From Clostridia bacterium (GTDB lineage Bacteria; Bacillota_A; Clostridia; Oscillospirales; Acutalibacteraceae), in assembly GCA_017397065.1 (NCBI GenBank), contig JAFQKE010000014.1, forward strand, positions 1 to 46,634: 46,634 nt of DNA, read 5' to 3'. A program made the position numbers and the translations under genes. The notes under the pieces are model-generated. The model searched no databases. It was not told where the DNA came from and saw only the letters and a list, made by a program, of their open reading frames with translations. Positions 35,182 through 46,000 of this stretch are shown one piece after another (the stretch's first letter is position 1; every line of letters begins with the position of its first letter).

Positions 35182-35298
35182 TTAGCACTTAATAGCGGAT
35201 ATAATAGCCTCTTTTAAGTAAGAAGCACCTTTATCATCACCGATGCCAAGCGAAGATAATATCTCTTCGATTTGAGTTTCTACATTTGTGTTTTGCAT
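35182..35298 (-). CDS. 38-aa Spo0A C-terminal-like miniprotein
   Basis: Starts at an ATG with TAAGGAG 9 nt upstream and a good promoter before it; ends at a TAA just before a terminator. The sequence contains IEEILSSLGIGDDKGASYLK followed by EAIISAIKC. The pattern I..IL..LGI....G..YLKEAI resembles the first two helices of the Spo0A C-terminal DNA-binding domain, without the recognition helix. It could be a decoy or dimerisation partner, or unrelated. Too short for standard gene calls. Confidence 0.6.
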   Translation of the reverse strand: MQNTNVETQIEEILSSLGIGDDKGASYLKEAIISAIKC

Positions 35299-35331
35299 AA
35301 CTACTTTCTCCTTATTAAATTATTTGAATAC

Positions 35332-35359
35332 ATTATACAATATTTTCCAATTTTTTCAA
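35332..35359 (-). promoter_or_regulatory. Promoter of the 38-aa gene
   Basis: On the minus strand: TTGAAA (35359-35354), 16-bp spacer, TATAAT (35337-35332). The gap 35360-35460 beyond it holds nothing I recognise. Confidence 0.6.
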
Positions 35360-35461
35360 TACCCTCGGGAGCACTTTTCATCGCATATTTCGACACTATT
35401 TGACTTGCTGTTACACGGAATTACAAAATAACCTTTGATATTACAAATATCGACATAAAAA

Positions 35462-35492
35462 AACCGCCCTTTTCATAACGAATTGGGCGGTT
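35462..35492 (-). terminator. Terminator of the prophage late operon
   Basis: AACCGCCC (35462-35469) and GGGCGGTT (35485-35492) with inner TTC/GAA pairing, followed on the minus strand by seven T residues. Confidence 0.9.
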
Positions 35493-35507
35493 AATTTATT
35501 GGTTTTA

Positions 35508-36164
35508 TTATTTCACAGATACGTTGTAACCTTTAGCGGTCAAATCCTTTTTAAGGGCGTTTGCTCTGCCTTTAGTGAGGTTGGAAATGGTAAGAGAATA
35601 TTTTTTATCTTCAGCCCACTTAACGCCAAGCGTTTTAAGCACACCCTTTGCGATTGCAATACCCATTTTCTTCTGCTCTGCTGCAGTATCAATAATAGCA
35701 ATGTCCTTTTTGTTATCCACAAAGGCACCCTCAATAAGGCAAGCAGGAGCTTTGGTCTGACGAATCCAACCGTAATAATCGGTTCCCCGGTCGTTTTTCT
35801 TAGTTTTAAGGCCTCGGCTATTCTGCCCGATGGCGATTATCTCATTTAAAATATTCTGTGCAAGTGTTTTACCCTTACCACCTTTAAGAGTATGGAATAT
35901 CTCTACACCATCACCGCCGCCTGCGTTGTTGTGGATCTCAACCGCATAATCGGGATTAAAGGCATTGCACTCCTTGATTTCCTCTGCCAATGAATCAGCT
36001 TCATCCTTTGTGCGGCTGATACCTACCGTTACACCATGGCGAACAAGCTCATCACGGCAGGCAAGAGCGATTGCAAGGTTAAGGTTGTCCTCTTTAAGTC
36101 CGTTGGCAACTGCACCATTATCGGCACCACCGTGACCAACACCAATAAATACCTTTTTAGCCAT
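35508..36164 (-). CDS. Phage endolysin, N-acetylmuramoyl-L-alanine amidase
   Basis: 218 aa. Amidase_3 fold with His10 in GVGHGGADNGAV, a Glu in KEDNLN, His in VEIHNNAGGG and catalytic Glu in CLIEGAFVDN. The C-terminal 35 residues (YSLTISNLTKGRANALKKDL) look like a SPOR-type peptidoglycan-binding segment. No signal peptide, so it needs the holin for release. AAGGAGG lies upstream in the tail of the holin gene, 2 bp apart. Confidence 0.9.
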   Translation of the reverse strand: MAKKVFIGVGHGGADNGAVANGLKEDNLNLAIALACRDELVRHGVTVGISRTKDEADSLAEEIKECNAFNPDYAVEIHNNAGGGDGVEIFHTLKGGKGKTLAQNILNEIIAIGQNSRGLKTKKNDRGTDYYGWIRQTKAPACLIEGAFVDNKKDIAIIDTAAEQKKMGIAIAKGVLKTLGVKWAEDKKYSLTISNLTKGRANALKKDLTAKGYNVSVK

Positions 36165-36166
36165 TT

Positions 36167-36373
36167 TTATTCCTCCTTAAGTTCGGGCATACCTTTAATG
36201 CAGGTCAGAACAGTAATAACTGCAGATAGAGCGGTTGCAGAAAGTACGCCGAGCCAATCCACATCTGTAATGCCAACTGTGTTTGTGCCGATGATTGCAA
36301 GAGCAGTTTCGGCCATTGTTTTAACGGTTCGTACCCCTGCGGCTTTAAGCCATTTAATTACTTTTGTTTTCAT
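36167..36373 (-). CDS. Phage holin, r1t type
   Basis: 68 aa. A basic N-terminus, then ALAIIGTNTVGITDVDWLGV and a hydrophobic segment VLSATALSAVITVLTCI. The GITDVDW motif is typical of r1t-type holins. Forms membrane lesions that let the endolysin reach the wall. AAGGAGG precedes the ATG. Confidence 0.88.
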   Translation of the reverse strand: MKTKVIKWLKAAGVRTVKTMAETALAIIGTNTVGITDVDWLGVLSATALSAVITVLTCIKGMPELKEE

Positions 36374-36389
36374 AAAAAATTCCTCCTTA

Positions 36390-36689
36390 TTATTTAGGCG
36401 TATGATATTTTTCTAAAGCGTCAATACGCTTGTGTGCTTGTTTAACCGAAGAATCCACACTTGTAAGCTGAGCAATGACATTCACATACTGGGTTTCCTG
36501 CTTTTCTAAACGTTGCTCAATACCCTCAATACCTTTTTTTATGTAGCCGAGTTCGGTGAATAAAACTCCGCTTTCCTTTCCCTCGGTTCGGTCATCAGTT
36601 TTTTTGTTTCGTGAAAGTGCTACAAAGCTGATTATTAAACTACACAAACCAACAACGGCGGTTATTATTCCAAAGATTATTGTTTCCAT
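36390..36689 (-). CDS. Phage membrane protein with coiled coil
   Basis: 99 aa. One N-terminal membrane segment (4-26), a charged linker, and a coiled-coil region (about 50-95, GIEGIEQRLEKQETQYVNV). Layout resembles small holin-associated or XhlA-like lysis proteins. GGAGGTG precedes the ATG. Located between the tail fibre and the holin, so a lysis accessory role is likely. Confidence 0.65.
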   Translation of the reverse strand: METIIFGIITAVVGLCSLIISFVALSRNKKTDDRTEGKESGVLFTELGYIKKGIEGIEQRLEKQETQYVNVIAQLTSVDSSVKQAHKRIDALEKYHTPK

Positions 36690-36703
36690 CCGTTACACCT
36701 CCG

Positions 36704-38482
36704 TTAATACGAAATTTCACGGTTATCGCCCGCACCGATTTTCGTTACGTAGATTTTACCTTCGGCTTTGTTAACGGTGAAAACATCAAAAGATTGTTCG
36801 GTGGTAGTATTTGCAACTCTTTCAGCTTTCAGTTCGGCATTATTCTCTTCTGCTGCATCACATCTTGTCATTATAATTGGGAATTCAAGTGTGCCACTTG
36901 GATAACAAGTTGTAGCTATTCTATCTTCGTGAACGTGTCCACCGTGATAAGCTATTAGAGTGCCTTTTGCTTCGGAAAAATCACAATCTACCGAAACATA
37001 ATCGTAGCCGTGTTCTGTTTCAACGATTTCCTCATTAACAGTAACTATAATGTTATCAGCCACCTCGGGTGTTGGCATAGCGAAACGGAAGCCTGTAACT
37101 GTGTGGGATATTCCTGTTTGAATAGTAAACGTATACAATCCATCAGATAAACCGTTGTATTTTACAACAGTTTCATTACCAACGAGTAAATCATTATTAA
37201 AGTACCCACCTGAAAAATCGGTAAAGGTGCCGTATAGTGCAATTCTATCTGCACCCTCTCGTAGTGTTACACCTTTAATTCGGATAACATCCCCGTTTTT
37301 ACAAGATATTGTGTTAGAAACAGTAGTACCACTTTGTGCAGAAATTCCACTTGAGGAAAAACGATATCCATTTACCCATTTTGTTGTATCTGTAGTATTT
37401 TCAGGCAAAGGTTCAGCAAGATTAGTATAAACTGCTCCACCTTCAGCAGTTCCCGCATAAAATCCGCTATATGAGGCTCTATTTTGGTATGCGTTTAATA
37501 CTCCAACCATAACAGAATACTCAGGCATTTCTCCGCTTTGATTTATCGGAATATGAGAACCGATAATAATACTCCAATCATCAGTAGGAATAGTTGCAAG
37601 AGCATCGTTAATGAGAAAATCATATTGGCATTGCGTATAACGAAAATTTCGCATAGAAGGATGTTTTGCCATTCCATTTATAGTTTCATAACTTGAATAG
37701 CCTTTACTACCATCAAAATTTAACTGTGTATTTAATAAAATATATCGTACTTTATTTGATATATCATCAATATAATATGCCGTACCACTCGCATCATAGT
37801 GAACATTTCCAATATTTTGCGGTTTACGATATATCCTCTCAAACATTTCAGCAGGAGTAAATTCGTAGACAAAAGTATCGGAATCACCATCTTCATCATA
37901 ATCTCCTGTACCATATCCTGCATCGTGATTTCCTTGTGTCATTAATATTCTACCGTTCAAAGGTTTAAACATTTCTTCGATATTATTCCATTCGGTTTGT
38001 GCAAGTTCTTTTGTAGCGTAACAGCCACGATTGCGGACATCACCCAACACCAAAGCATATTTAATGCTACATTCATCCATTACTTTCTTTGCGAGAGCTG
38101 GTGAAATTTTACCGAGATTAGATGGATAATGCATATCGGTCATTACAACAAACGAAAAACAATCTTTACCACCAACCGATTGCAAAGCATTAATTTCCGA
38201 AATTTTTTGGTTTATATGCTCTTGCCAATAATCGGGTATTGCTACCGTATTACTTAACTCGGCTATTTCTGCCTTATCTGTTTCGGTTAAGGTGTAGCCA
38301 TCTCCTTTATCGCCCTTGTCACCTTTGGCTCCGGTATCACCCTTATCACCTTTATCCCCTTTTTGCCCCTGAACACCTTGAATACCTTGCTCTCCCTTAT
38401 CGCCCTTATCCCCTTTGTCACCTTTAATAACAGAGATTTCTTGCACGTTACCATCGGCATCTCTTATTCTTAGAATTGACAT
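36704..38482 (-). CDS. Collagen-like tail protein with metallophosphoesterase
   Basis: 592 aa. A short N-terminal strand, then a collagen-like Gly-X-Y stretch (21-62, mostly GDK), a helical spacer, and a calcineurin-like phosphoesterase. Metal motifs are DMH (116-118), LGDVR (147-150), GNHD (184-187), GSH (308-310) and GGHVH (514-518). The domain is split by an inserted beta-sandwich (about 338-490). It probably sits at the tail tip and cleaves a phosphodiester on the host surface such as a teichoic acid, by inference. The start overlaps the previous stop (TAATG), showing coupling. Confidence 0.82.
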   Translation of the reverse strand: MSILRIRDADGNVQEISVIKGDKGDKGDKGEQGIQGVQGQKGDKGDKGDTGAKGDKGDKGDGYTLTETDKAEIAELSNTVAIPDYWQEHINQKISEINALQSVGGKDCFSFVVMTDMHYPSNLGKISPALAKKVMDECSIKYALVLGDVRNRGCYATKELAQTEWNNIEEMFKPLNGRILMTQGNHDAGYGTGDYDEDGDSDTFVYEFTPAEMFERIYRKPQNIGNVHYDASGTAYYIDDISNKVRYILLNTQLNFDGSKGYSSYETINGMAKHPSMRNFRYTQCQYDFLINDALATIPTDDWSIIIGSHIPINQSGEMPEYSVMVGVLNAYQNRASYSGFYAGTAEGGAVYTNLAEPLPENTTDTTKWVNGYRFSSSGISAQSGTTVSNTISCKNGDVIRIKGVTLREGADRIALYGTFTDFSGGYFNNDLLVGNETVVKYNGLSDGLYTFTIQTGISHTVTGFRFAMPTPEVADNIIVTVNEEIVETEHGYDYVSVDCDFSEAKGTLIAYHGGHVHEDRIATTCYPSGTLEFPIIMTRCDAAEENNAELKAERVANTTTEQSFDVFTVNKAEGKIYVTKIGAGDNREISY

Positions 38483-40026
38483 TATACACTCACCTCATTT
38501 AAATCTTTCAAAGAAATTAAAATAAGCCTTTGCCCTACTGAGCTACTGGTGTTGATTATTCTAACCTTAGCAGCTTCTGAAATTGTTGTATCAATTACTT
38601 CCATAGATAAGCTACCAGTACGAGCAAATCCGCAAAGCCTTGTTTTACTTTTGTCAGATGAAGTCTTACCAATAGCAAACAACCCCATTGAAGGTGTTAT
38701 TGTTGTATCATTGTAAGTAATAGCCATATATTCACCTAAAGTCATAAATAAACCAGCAATATCAATATTTACGCTTGTGCTTTTAGGTATATCTATAATT
38801 TGAATACCGCCTACATCAACTTCTGGTAAAGCTCCAAGCATCTGTTTAACTTTATTAACTGAGGCATATACATCACCAGTAGTGTCTTTGTTGATAAAAT
38901 CTACACTCATTGACTTAATATTACCATTAACGTCTCTGCGTGGGATAATGTTTTCAAGTGCACCCGAAGCTATACGCACATATTCTGGTTGCATATTACC
39001 TCTATTAACTACTGGTATTCTTTCAAAGGTTGCGGTATCAGTTGGCTTATCTAATTTTTGTTCTAAATCTTTTTTTGTACAAACCTCTATCGACTCGCCA
39101 TCGGGGTCAATCTGCACATTATAGCCCTCAGGCATTTCACCCGAGCCTAAATATACACCCGATACACCTTGGATACCTTGTTCACCTTGGTCGCCCTTTT
39201 CGCCTTTATCACCCTTTTCGCCCTGTGCTCCTGTGTCGCCCTTTTCGCCTTTAAACTCACCATTAGCAAGCTTGTTTTCAATCTCGTTAAGACATTCGGC
39301 AGTGGCATCTGCACTTTCCTTAGCTTCATCAGCGGAGCTTTCCGCTGCTTCCTGTGCAGACTTGGCAGAGTCGGCACTGGTCTTTGCGTTCTGTTCGCTT
39401 TGGGCGGCTTCATTTGCACTATCCTTGGCATTTTCAAAGAACATTAAAGTATTGTTAGCTCTCTCAGCTGCCACTGTGCTAGCGTATTGTGCTTCCTTTT
39501 TTGCACTTTCTGCCGCCTCGCTTGCACGTTCCGCCTGGCCGACAAATATCTCTGCATTAACCAAAGCATTTGATATACCCACCCTATAGGCACAGTCTGA
39601 CGGAGAGCCAACGCCCGAATGGGTATAAAACAGTTTGCCGGGCGGAGAGATATACGCCTGTTTTTCTAAAGCCTTTTTACCCTCATATTCAATCTCGGTA
39701 ACAACCAAATAAACATAAGCCACGCCACCGGCATTGGTGACATTGTTGGGAATCGGGCAAGTGACATAATATTGTGCAGATTCGTCTGGCAGTATTTCCG
39801 ACATTACGTCCAAAAATCCTGTAGAATAAAAACCGCCCGCACCGTCAATAAACTGCATTCGTATTCTGCTTGTAGGAGAATCCCCTAATGCACCTGAAAC
39901 TAGAGCTTCTTCAACATTAAACCTCACTTCGGTTATGTTGTGTTGCCCCTGCACACCTGCCTTTTGCTCGGTTCTTGGCGATATATTATCCCCATCCACC
40001 GTGAATAAAATTGTTTTGCTTTCCAT
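38482..40026 (-). CDS. Phage baseplate/tail fibre protein, BppU-like N-terminus
   Basis: 514 aa. The N-terminal domain (about 1-130, ILFTVDGDN, RMQFIDGAGGFYSTG) resembles BppU-type baseplate proteins. An Ala-rich coiled coil (about 150-250, SADSAKSAQEAAESSADEAK) and a collagen-like stretch (about 257-292) follow, then a C-terminal region of unknown fold that may bind the receptor. GGAGG lies before the ATG at 40026; the upstream in-frame start at 40047 contains that site. Coupled to the phosphoesterase gene. Confidence 0.82.
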   Translation of the reverse strand: MESKTILFTVDGDNISPRTEQKAGVQGQHNITEVRFNVEEALVSGALGDSPTSRIRMQFIDGAGGFYSTGFLDVMSEILPDESAQYYVTCPIPNNVTNAGGVAYVYLVVTEIEYEGKKALEKQAYISPPGKLFYTHSGVGSPSDCAYRVGISNALVNAEIFVGQAERASEAAESAKKEAQYASTVAAERANNTLMFFENAKDSANEAAQSEQNAKTSADSAKSAQEAAESSADEAKESADATAECLNEIENKLANGEFKGEKGDTGAQGEKGDKGEKGDQGEQGIQGVSGVYLGSGEMPEGYNVQIDPDGESIEVCTKKDLEQKLDKPTDTATFERIPVVNRGNMQPEYVRIASGALENIIPRRDVNGNIKSMSVDFINKDTTGDVYASVNKVKQMLGALPEVDVGGIQIIDIPKSTSVNIDIAGLFMTLGEYMAITYNDTTITPSMGLFAIGKTSSDKSKTRLCGFARTGSLSMEVIDTTISEAAKVRIINTSSSVGQRLILISLKDLNEVSV

Positions 40027-40084
40027 TATCATTCCTCCATAAAACAAGGCACCTTGGTTTTACCCAAAGCACCTTGCATAAAAA

Positions 40085-43000
40085 TTATTTTTTGTTGATG
40101 TTAATAATTGTTCTAATATCGCTGTAATCAAAGCCGGCATTTTTAAGAGCTTTTTTCTTTTCTTTTTGGCTAACACTACCACTACCATCGGTATCGGCGT
40201 TGGCTTCGCTCATAGCAAATTTAGCAATGGCGTAGCTTGATGCACTTATTCCGGCATCTTCAAGTTTTGCGGCGGTTTTATAGCGACTACTTTCTTTATA
40301 ATCATAATCGCTCACCTCACTTTTGGCTTTAGCGTTTGCAAACTCAAACAAAAACTTTATAGCTTCTGCCTTACCATCTGACGGTAAATCTTTGTAAAGC
40401 GGATTTGACATAACATCTTCTAAATAACGCCTTGAATACTGTCCTTTGTTGGTAGCATACTGAACGTAATCATCGGCAGAAAGATTAACTGTTTCGCTGC
40501 CCACCTTAAAACTATTCTTTGCCCTTTTGGGTATTACTCCGCTTTCTCCTGTATCAACATAAATTTCGGCTAGCTCTTTGTTTACCTTATCATCTTTAAT
40601 GGTAGAAATATATCCCGGAGAAACAAAGTTCTCAAAAGCACGAAGCAAAGCGTTATCGTTTTTTGCTACTTTGCCCCAAGCATCAATATACGGTACCTTT
40701 TCGCTCGCCGCAAAGGGAATTTTACCCATAATCTTTTGGGCTGATTTTTGTATTGTTTTTGGTAAGCCTGAATTTTTATCAACAAAATTTGTACGCTGTG
40801 TATCGTCTAAGGTTCGGGCGACCTGACCGCCAAGCGTTGGGAAATATTGCGAAATATACGATGATGTAAGATTTGCCGCTACCTCGCCAAAGGTGCCAAG
40901 TCCATCTTCGCCCGAATAAGCAACACCCTCAATAATATCATTAACACCTTGCAAGAATGATAACTCGGTTAAAGGTTCGCCAACGGTGGTTAGTTTATCA
41001 AAGAAATTAAGGTTTTCGCCCTCCTCGTTAGCCTTTTGAATTTCAGCACCAATTAAAAGAGGTAATGAAGAAGGAGCCATCCAATCAATGGTGAATGATA
41101 CATCACCTATGGTTAAAGCATAGGGCTGAGCACCTGCCATTCTTTCAAGGGTATCTTCGTCATCATAGCCAAGGCCGCCGGTTATCCACCCAATAGACTG
41201 CAAGAACATACCAAGTGCAAGAAGTGCCGTACCGGAAAGACCTGCAGACAAATCATTTATAAGCTGTGTGCCCGAAAATTCACCACGTGCAGCTGACATT
41301 GCCGCATTCCCAAGCGAAGTTGCTATACCAAGCGGACTATACTCGATACCACGTTTTAAAACGTTAATCGGTGTCTTTTTAAAGGGAACAGCACCCTCAA
41401 CCAATAATCCGCCTGCCTTAGTAAGAACATCGGCGGCCGCATTGCCTTTTTTAGTTGGGTGAGCTAATTTATTAAGAGCATTAGCAAAGTGACTAAAATC
41501 ACGGTAGGTGGCTTTTTGTGCCTCCTCAATTGCATAGTCTCTTGCACTTGCAAGCTGTTGTTCTGTGATGTTTTTTACATCAATTCCCCTTGCCTGCAAA
41601 ACACTTCCCAAAGCTTGTTTGTAATGATGTTTGAGGAAAATCAAATCTTCCTTTTCAAGCATATCAAAGTTAAATTTCCTAGCCTTTTCAAGCCACGCAA
41701 ATGCCTTAGAAGTAAACACCTTTCTTCTATCTTGCACCCTATCGCTAGGTGAAAGTTTGCCACCGCTTGTGATTATATCCTTAATGTTCTCAAAATCAGC
41801 CTCGGCAAAATCTTTATACTCCTTTTTAACCTTTAACACCTTAGTACGGTTATCGTGATTTTTAACGGTAAGTTTTTCAGCTATGGCAGCAAAAGTATTT
41901 TTAAGCCTTATTGCAGGCATAAATACCGCATTACCAAAAAAGTTTCGTATGTGGGTTCTTGTGTTGCCCAACATTGCAAGATAACGCCAGGCGTTGAATT
42001 TATCTGCCCACGTACTGGGCATTTGCTTTGCAACATCGGTTAAAATATCATCAATAATATTTTCAATTTCAGCAGGGTTTTTAGATTGTGCAAGAATACT
42101 CTCTAAATCGGGGTCAAGGGTAAGAATATTAACATATTTATTGCCGTATCTGTTTTCTAGGTCTTTGTTCATTTGAGCAATAACCCTTGAAACATAATGC
42201 AACTGACCAACACCCGAAAGCTTTTTAAGAAGGCTCAAAGCCTGTATACCTTGACCTAACTGCGTACCCATTGAAGCAAGTTCGGCAAGATACATAGCAA
42301 CATCATTTGCATTGCCTGCTTTTGCCGCTTCAACCATAAGCACCTCACCCAAAACAATATCCCGTGCAGAAGGTATTTTACCACTATTAACTATGCTCTC
42401 CCATTCCTGAACGGCCGCATTGATATCATTTTTAACCTTGTTTTCAGCGATAGTAACCGCCATTTTATTTGAAGATATATTATAGTTAAGAACACCGTTA
42501 AGGATCTCACGCTTTGCATCCTCGGTCATACCGTCAGTCAGGTGACCGCTTTCAAGTGCGGTTCGGGCGAATCGTCTAACACCCCTAGTATCACTCACCT
42601 TGTTAGGAACGTCAACATCAACCTTTGGATTTTCACCCTTTGGCATTGTGCCGTATTGGTCATTCATAGAATTAACGGCATCATCAAGGGTGATTTTACC
42701 ATCTTTGATTAACTGCTCTAATTCGGTGTTGCTTTTACCTACCGCAATATCGGGAATATCGGGCAAGGAATATCTAATATCGGTTTTCTTCTCGTTAAAC
42801 CTTTCAGACGGAGGAATGATATTACCGTCATTATCCCTTGTAACTGTATCAGCAGATTTTACAAGGTTTTCATCGAAGAAAATATATTGGTCATTCCAAC
42901 CAAATGCACCACCATCACGAACGTCTTTGATATGCAATGCATCATAACCCGCTTGCTCTGCCCATTCTGCTATTTGAGCATTAGTTGCCTTTCGACTATC

Positions 43001-46000
43001 GGGAGAATATTTTTGCAACTCTTCGGGAATAACAAGGTCCGAAAAAGGCAATGCTTGTGCATCCATAGTGAGCATTTTTTTAGGGAATCCATATAGAGCG
43101 TATGTTGCCGGCTCGCCCTCAACCTGTTCTGATATGGCCGTTGTTTCGCCCGACTTATCGCCATAGTTTGATGCGATGTAAACTTTATCGGTGGTATATA
43201 TTTTACCATTGTGTGTAACATCTTTAGAGAAAACAGTTTGACCGCCTTTGGTTCCTCGATACAGTTTAAGGGGATTGCCATCTTCACCAAGAATAGCACC
43301 TGCAGTTTTTGCGGCATCAGCAACAATTTTTTCTTGTGTTTTAGTATCTCCGCTTTCAACTGCAGACATATACTTGGAATCTGACAAAGAATATTGTTCT
43401 TCACTTTTTTTAGGCAAAGAAGAAACAGACCCGTCTACTGAGTCTGCTTCTAGTTCGGTTGATATGGTTTTAGTCTTTCCGGATGCTTGCGATAATATTC
43501 GTCCACCGCCTTCAACGCTTGTTTTTCCGCCTCCTTCAGCATTTCGAGTTCCTCTGCTGTTATCAATTCCGATTTTGAGGAGGTGTTCCGCTTGCTTACG
43601 TGTGAGTTGTTCAAGTTTATCGGCATATCCATATTGTCTAATGAATTTTTCTGCATTTTCTCTTCCTAACCTACTTTCTATTTTAATTAACAAATCTTCT
43701 GTTATTGCTTGGTTGTTATAATGGTCTTGCCCTTTAAAAAGAGAAACTGTGCCAGCTACCTTACCACCCGCTTTTTCCAAATATCTAGCTAGCGCATTCG
43801 TTGTAGTTCCAGTATTAACTGTATCATCCACAATAACAAAGCGTTTACCTTTAATACTATTATACACATCATCGTCAATTGTGTCAAATAAAACTTTTTC
43901 TGATAAACGTTCAGCATTTGTTTTATCGCGCATATTGTTTTTTGATATTTTAAATATACCCAAAAAATTTTTCAAATTTGTTTTTTTAGAAAGTGTACTT
44001 GATATTACCATAGGTATTTTGTTAATACTTTTGCCATCAATACCATTAATGGATATCAAATAACAGCCATTATATTTATTTGATATTTCTTTCGCAAATT
44101 TATCATCAAAACAATAGTCAGCTAACTCTACGGCCGCTTCATCGTTACCATTTTTAGCTTCTTCATAAAGTCGCTTTATTTTAGAATCCTTCATAGCTTC
44201 ACTATACATTTTTACATAGTGTAATGGTTGTGAAGGAATACCTTCAGTCGGCAGAGAATACCTAACATCGGCATCGGGGTTTTGGGCGAATTTTTTTATA
44301 GCTTTTTCACGGTATTTTTCGCTGAGCGGAACGGCCGTTTTAACAGTAACATTACCGCTAGCCTTACCGCCTGCAAAATTCTGCCCGGTAAGAGAAATAT
44401 CCTGCGGTGTTCTTCGCTCAAAAGAATCGTTTGTGGGTTTAAGAAGCACCGCAACCCTTGTTATTCCATCTGCTTTAAGTGCTAACATACGGTGTCTGCC
44501 TTCGTGGTTTACTACCTCACCTGTAGCGGGGTCATACTCTAAAAATGGGGTTTCTTTTTCGTTTTTAAGTTCTTCCTCGTTAAGGATATAAGCTTCATCC
44601 TCTACCCTGGAGCGGATGTTTTCATTTGATGTGAGATTCACAAAATCCTCAGGAGAAATATAACCAACATAAGCATTTGAGTGTTCTGCACGTTTACCGT
44701 CACCCAAGCTATGTTCATCAAAAAGATTATTAAGCCTTTCCTCGGTAAAGGATGCCTTGCCATCGGTATAAACATAGTTGTGGTCGCTGGGGATGGAGTA
44801 TTGAGCATTTTGAGTGCCGCTCGCAATATATTTTTTTAATATTTCATCAGAAAAAACAACATTTTTATTGTCTATATCGGGGCGAGTGCTCTCTCGTTTA
44901 GCATCATCATATTCCAATCTATTTTCTGCATCCCTAGCCTCTATTTCACCTGCGGTGTTCATATATGCCGCCTTAGCAGTCATTCTCCTACCATTTTTAT
45001 ACTTTGGCCCATTGCCTTCCCTGATTTTGTCATGCCAAAGCACATTACTTGAACCCATAGCAAAGCCTTCATAATGCTGAACTGCGTGCTGTATTTCATG
45101 AATAATTATCTTTTTAAATTTATTTAAACTTTTGCAAGAGTTTGGATCAATTGATATAGTTTTTTCTTTGTAATGATATGCCCCTACACCATGTAGTAGC
45201 TTAAATTTCACCATATAGTTTTTCAGTTCCGGATAAGCTTCAAATAAAGCATCATGTTTTATTAAATCACCTAAAGTAATTTCGGTAATTTCTGTGGCAT
45301 TGTATTCTTTTATAATAGTTCTTGCCTTACGTTTAAAGTCTTCGCTAAGATTAGGAGTTTTTAACACTTCAGACATAATTTTATTACGATTGAGCATCGC
45401 ATTAACAAATCTTGCCGATTTATCAGAGAAATCTAAATCCTTATCGCTTATCTCAAATCGCCATTTGCCATCATAGCCCTTAAACCAACCTGTTTCTTTG
45501 CGGATAGTTTCGCTATCGGCACCGTCTTTAAGCATTTGCTTGGCGGTGGCAAGTTTAAGTTTATCAGCGGTTTTGGATTTTTTGCCTACAAAAAGGTACT
45601 GACTTTTGCCGCTTTTATCATTAGTTTGATTATCCTTAACCCTCTGCTTTTTAGCAGTTTCGGCAAGTCGGATGAATTTTTGCTCAAGCTTAATTATATC
45701 TGCTTTAATGGCATCGTTTGCTTTAAGTCTTGCATATACACTCTTAACCCAATCCACAAAGCGGTCAAACAAATTACGGTCTTTAAGGTAGAGCTCCTTA
45801 AGGAAAGTTTCGGTAACCTCTGTACCGCCATCCTCAAACAGATTTTCCGAAACAAATTTTGCAACTATCTCTGTTTTAGCTCCCTCGTGGTCTAATGTTT
45901 CTCCGTTCTCCTTATATAGGTTAATAATGTCTGTTTCCATCTGAGGCCACTTAGCATAACCCTTGCTTTCGAGCCAAGCATTAAACGCTTTGCTTTCATC

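Noticed and set aside
38290..38425. Short repeated units suggesting a CRISPR-like array
   Set aside because: They are codons of the Gly-X-Y collagen stretch within a tail protein, without spacers.
42970..43404. 144-aa minus-strand frame inside the polyvalent gene
   Set aside because: Out-of-frame shadow over the ADP-ribosyltransferase-like domain, whose main frame is clearly coding.
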